Assembly (NCBI GenBank): GCA_016198945.1
Contig: JACQHO010000005.1
Span: 1 to 6,992, forward strand
Source of the DNA: Nitrospirota bacterium
Lineage (GTDB): Bacteria; Nitrospirota; Nitrospiria; JACQBZ01
Direction of reading: 5' to 3'
Length of the DNA stretch: 6,992 nucleotides
In this document: positions 5,896 to 6,992 of the stretch, piece after piece
Position numbering within the stretch: the first letter of the stretch is position 1
Layout of the letters: each line of letters opens with the position of its first letter
Notes under the pieces: model-generated
Told to the model about the DNA's origin: nothing
Database searches by the model: none
What the model saw: the letters and a program-made list of their open reading frames with translations, nothing else
Program-made: the position numbers and the translations under genes

Positions 5896-6909
5896 ATGAT
5901 CAAAGAAGCGATTGCAAAAGTCGTGGACGAGATCCATCTGACCGAGGCCGAGGCCGAGGCCGTGATGCGCGAGATCATGGAGGGCCAGGCCACCCCGTCT
6001 CAGATCGCGGCCTACATCACGGCGCTTCGAATGAAGGGCGAAACGGTTGAGGAGATCACCGGCTCGGCCCGCGTCATGCGGGAGAAGGCCGTCCGGATCC
6101 ATGTCAATGATCCCTATGTCGTGGACACCTGCGGCACCGGCGGCGACCGGATGAACACCTTTAATATTTCGACCACCACGGCCTTCGTCGTGGCCGGGGC
6201 CGGGATCACGGTGGCCAAGCACGGGAACCGTTCCGTCTCGAGCAGCTGCGGAAGCGCGGATGTCCTGAAGGCGCTGGGGGTCAAGATTGATGATCCGCCC
6301 GAACGGGTGGAGGACTGTTTGAACACGATCGGCATCGGTTTTCTGTTCGCCCCGCTCTACCACGGCGCGATGAAGCATGCCGTCGGGCCGCGCCAGGAAG
6401 TCGGAATCCGGACGATTTTCAATATCCTCGGGCCGCTCACCAATCCGGCGCAGGCCTCGATCCAGGTGCTGGGCGTGTACGACCGGCAGCTGACCGATTT
6501 GATGGCCCAGGTCCTGATGAATCTCGGATCGCTCCACTGTTTTTGCGTCAGCGGACTGGACGGGCTGGATGAGATTACGGTCACGGCGAAATCCAAAATC
6601 TGCGAGGGGAAAGAGGGAAAGGTGAAATGTTACCATATTGATCCGTCCGATTTTAATCTGGCGACGGCCCGCGTGAAGGATCTCATCGGAGGCACCCCGG
6701 ATCAAAACGCCCGGATCATTCTGGACGTACTGGGCGGCCAGAAAGGGCCGAAACGGGATGTGGTGCTGCTCAACGCCGCTCCGGCCATCGTCGCGGCCAA
6801 GAAAGTTCGTACGCTCCAGGAGGGAATTCAGGCCGCGGCGGAATCGATCGACAGTGGCGCGGCCATGGAAAAATTAAGCCGTCTCCGCGAAATGACGAAT
6901 CGGAATTAG
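5896..6909 (+). CDS. trpD: Anthranilate phosphoribosyltransferase (TrpD)
   Basis: 337 residues from the ATG at 5896, the usual family length. The enzyme joins anthranilate to PRPP, the second step of tryptophan synthesis. The N-terminal helical part (EAEAVMREIMEGQATPSQIA) is typical. The PRPP loop GTGGD is at 80-84, KHGNRSVSS starts at K108, and R166 in GPRQEVGIRT is the conserved anthranilate-site Arg. NILGPLTNP follows, and D225-E226 in GLDGLDEI are the metal-binding pair. All key residues are present. The start is uncertain: ATG 5887 adds three residues, and GTG 5836 adds twenty that read through the palindromic repeat. I chose 5896 because MIKEAI resembles the family N-terminus, although no clear Shine-Dalgarno sits before it. 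It lies between two direct copies of the same palindrome. Confidence 0.96.
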   Translation: MIKEAIAKVVDEIHLTEAEAEAVMREIMEGQATPSQIAAYITALRMKGETVEEITGSARVMREKAVRIHVNDPYVVDTCGTGGDRMNTFNISTTTAFVVAGAGITVAKHGNRSVSSSCGSADVLKALGVKIDDPPERVEDCLNTIGIGFLFAPLYHGAMKHAVGPRQEVGIRTIFNILGPLTNPAQASIQVLGVYDRQLTDLMAQVLMNLGSLHCFCVSGLDGLDEITVTAKSKICEGKEGKVKCYHIDPSDFNLATARVKDLIGGTPDQNARIILDVLGGQKGPKRDVVLLNAAPAIVAAKKVRTLQEGIQAAAESIDSGAAMEKLSRLREMTNRN

Positions 6910-6913
6910 GAGG
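6908..6913 (+). promoter_or_regulatory. AGGAGG overlapping the trpD stop, displaced Shine-Dalgarno
   Basis: AGGAGG starts inside the TAG stop of trpD (6907-6909), the same arrangement as at the trpG stop. Here the next start codon is 37 bases away, because the second palindrome begins within the motif at 6912. It may be a Shine-Dalgarno for trpC that insertion of the repeat has displaced, or a chance match created by the G-run of the repeat. Confidence 0.4.
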
Positions 6914-6939
6914 GGACAGATTGCAAATCTGTCCCCAGC
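6912..6939. repeat. Palindromic repeat, copy 2 (trpD-trpC gap)
   Basis: Same element as copy 1, same orientation: arms GGGGACAGATT (6912-6922) and AATCTGTCCCC (6926-6936) around GCA, followed by AGC. It differs from copy 1 only at the central base (G for T). It begins two bases after the trpD stop and fills most of the 41-base gap to trpC. No T-run follows it. Confidence 0.9.
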
Positions 6940-6950
6940 GAGTACAGGCG

Positions 6951-6992
6951 ATGACATTTTTAGACGACATCCTAACCTCGACGCGCGAGGCG
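6951..6992 (+). CDS. trpC: Indole-3-glycerol phosphate synthase (TrpC), N-terminal fragment
   Basis: The frame is open from the ATG at 6951 to the window end and encodes MTFLDDILTSTREA. This resembles the N-terminus of TrpC, which usually begins with a helix of the form xxLxxIxxxKRxEV. The position straight after trpD is where trpC is expected in many bacteria. Only 14 residues are visible, and no catalytic residue is included. The full enzyme would close the ring of carboxyphenylamino-deoxyribulose phosphate to indole-3-glycerol phosphate. No clear Shine-Dalgarno lies directly before the ATG. Confidence 0.7.
   Translation, partial: MTFLDDILTSTREA

Noticed and set aside
5851..6705. Long antisense reading frame (284 codons) opposite trpD
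   Set aside because: It lies wholly opposite a gene with complete catalytic motifs, is rich in Arg, His, Asp and Gly as mirror frames of GC-rich genes are, and shows no recognisable domain.
6912..6936. Intrinsic terminator after trpD
   Set aside because: The hairpin is strong, but no T-run follows on either side, and trpC continues the operon directly downstream. The identical hairpin lies upstream of trpD as well.
1..6992. CRISPR array, tRNA, rRNA or insertion sequence with transposase
   Set aside because: No regularly spaced direct repeats, no cloverleaf or rRNA-like segments and no transposase motif were seen; the repeats present are isolated palindromes.

Overview
The window carries one coding strand (+) throughout. 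It reads as a moderately GC-rich bacterial chromosome segment. The tryptophan genes, their order and the style of the proteins suggest a Nitrospirota- or Deltaproteobacteria-like organism. That is an impression from sequence style, not a database result, and the lineage is uncertain.

Layout. (1) Bases 1-2322 are the 3' part of a gene for a large, Cys-rich protein built of beta-propeller-like repeats. Its N-terminus lies upstream of the window. (2) A 170-base gap ends in a candidate promoter and leads to a 191-residue protein with an N-terminal Cys4 zinc ribbon joined to a complete receiver domain (2493-3068). (3) From 3104 a second candidate promoter leads into a tryptophan operon: trpE (3157-4701), trpG (4742-5305), a PsiE-family membrane protein (5316-5789), trpD (5896-6909) and the first 14 codons of trpC (from 6951), which runs off the window.

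TrpE and TrpG together make anthranilate from chorismate and glutamine. TrpD adds the phosphoribosyl group. TrpC would, after isomerisation by a TrpF not seen here, form indole-3-glycerol phosphate. TrpE keeps the LLES and NPSPYM elements associated with tryptophan feedback inhibition, so enzyme-level control looks intact. No trp leader peptide, Trp-codon run or T-box is visible upstream of trpE.

The least ordinary features lie in the gaps of the trp operon. Each gap before a trp gene (trpE-trpG, psiE-trpD, trpD-trpC) contains a palindrome, while the trpG-psiE junction is tight with a canonical Shine-Dalgarno. Two of the palindromes are 25-base copies of the same element, differing only at the central base, and they bracket trpD in direct orientation. 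One sits between a good AGGAGG and the trpC start codon. The other is open in frame with trpD and confuses its start. They look like dispersed, possibly REP/RAYT-type, mobile palindromes that have colonised the operon's translation-initiation regions. The PsiE-like gene inside the operon, the zinc-ribbon receiver protein and the alternating Cys pattern in the propeller protein are the other points worth following.
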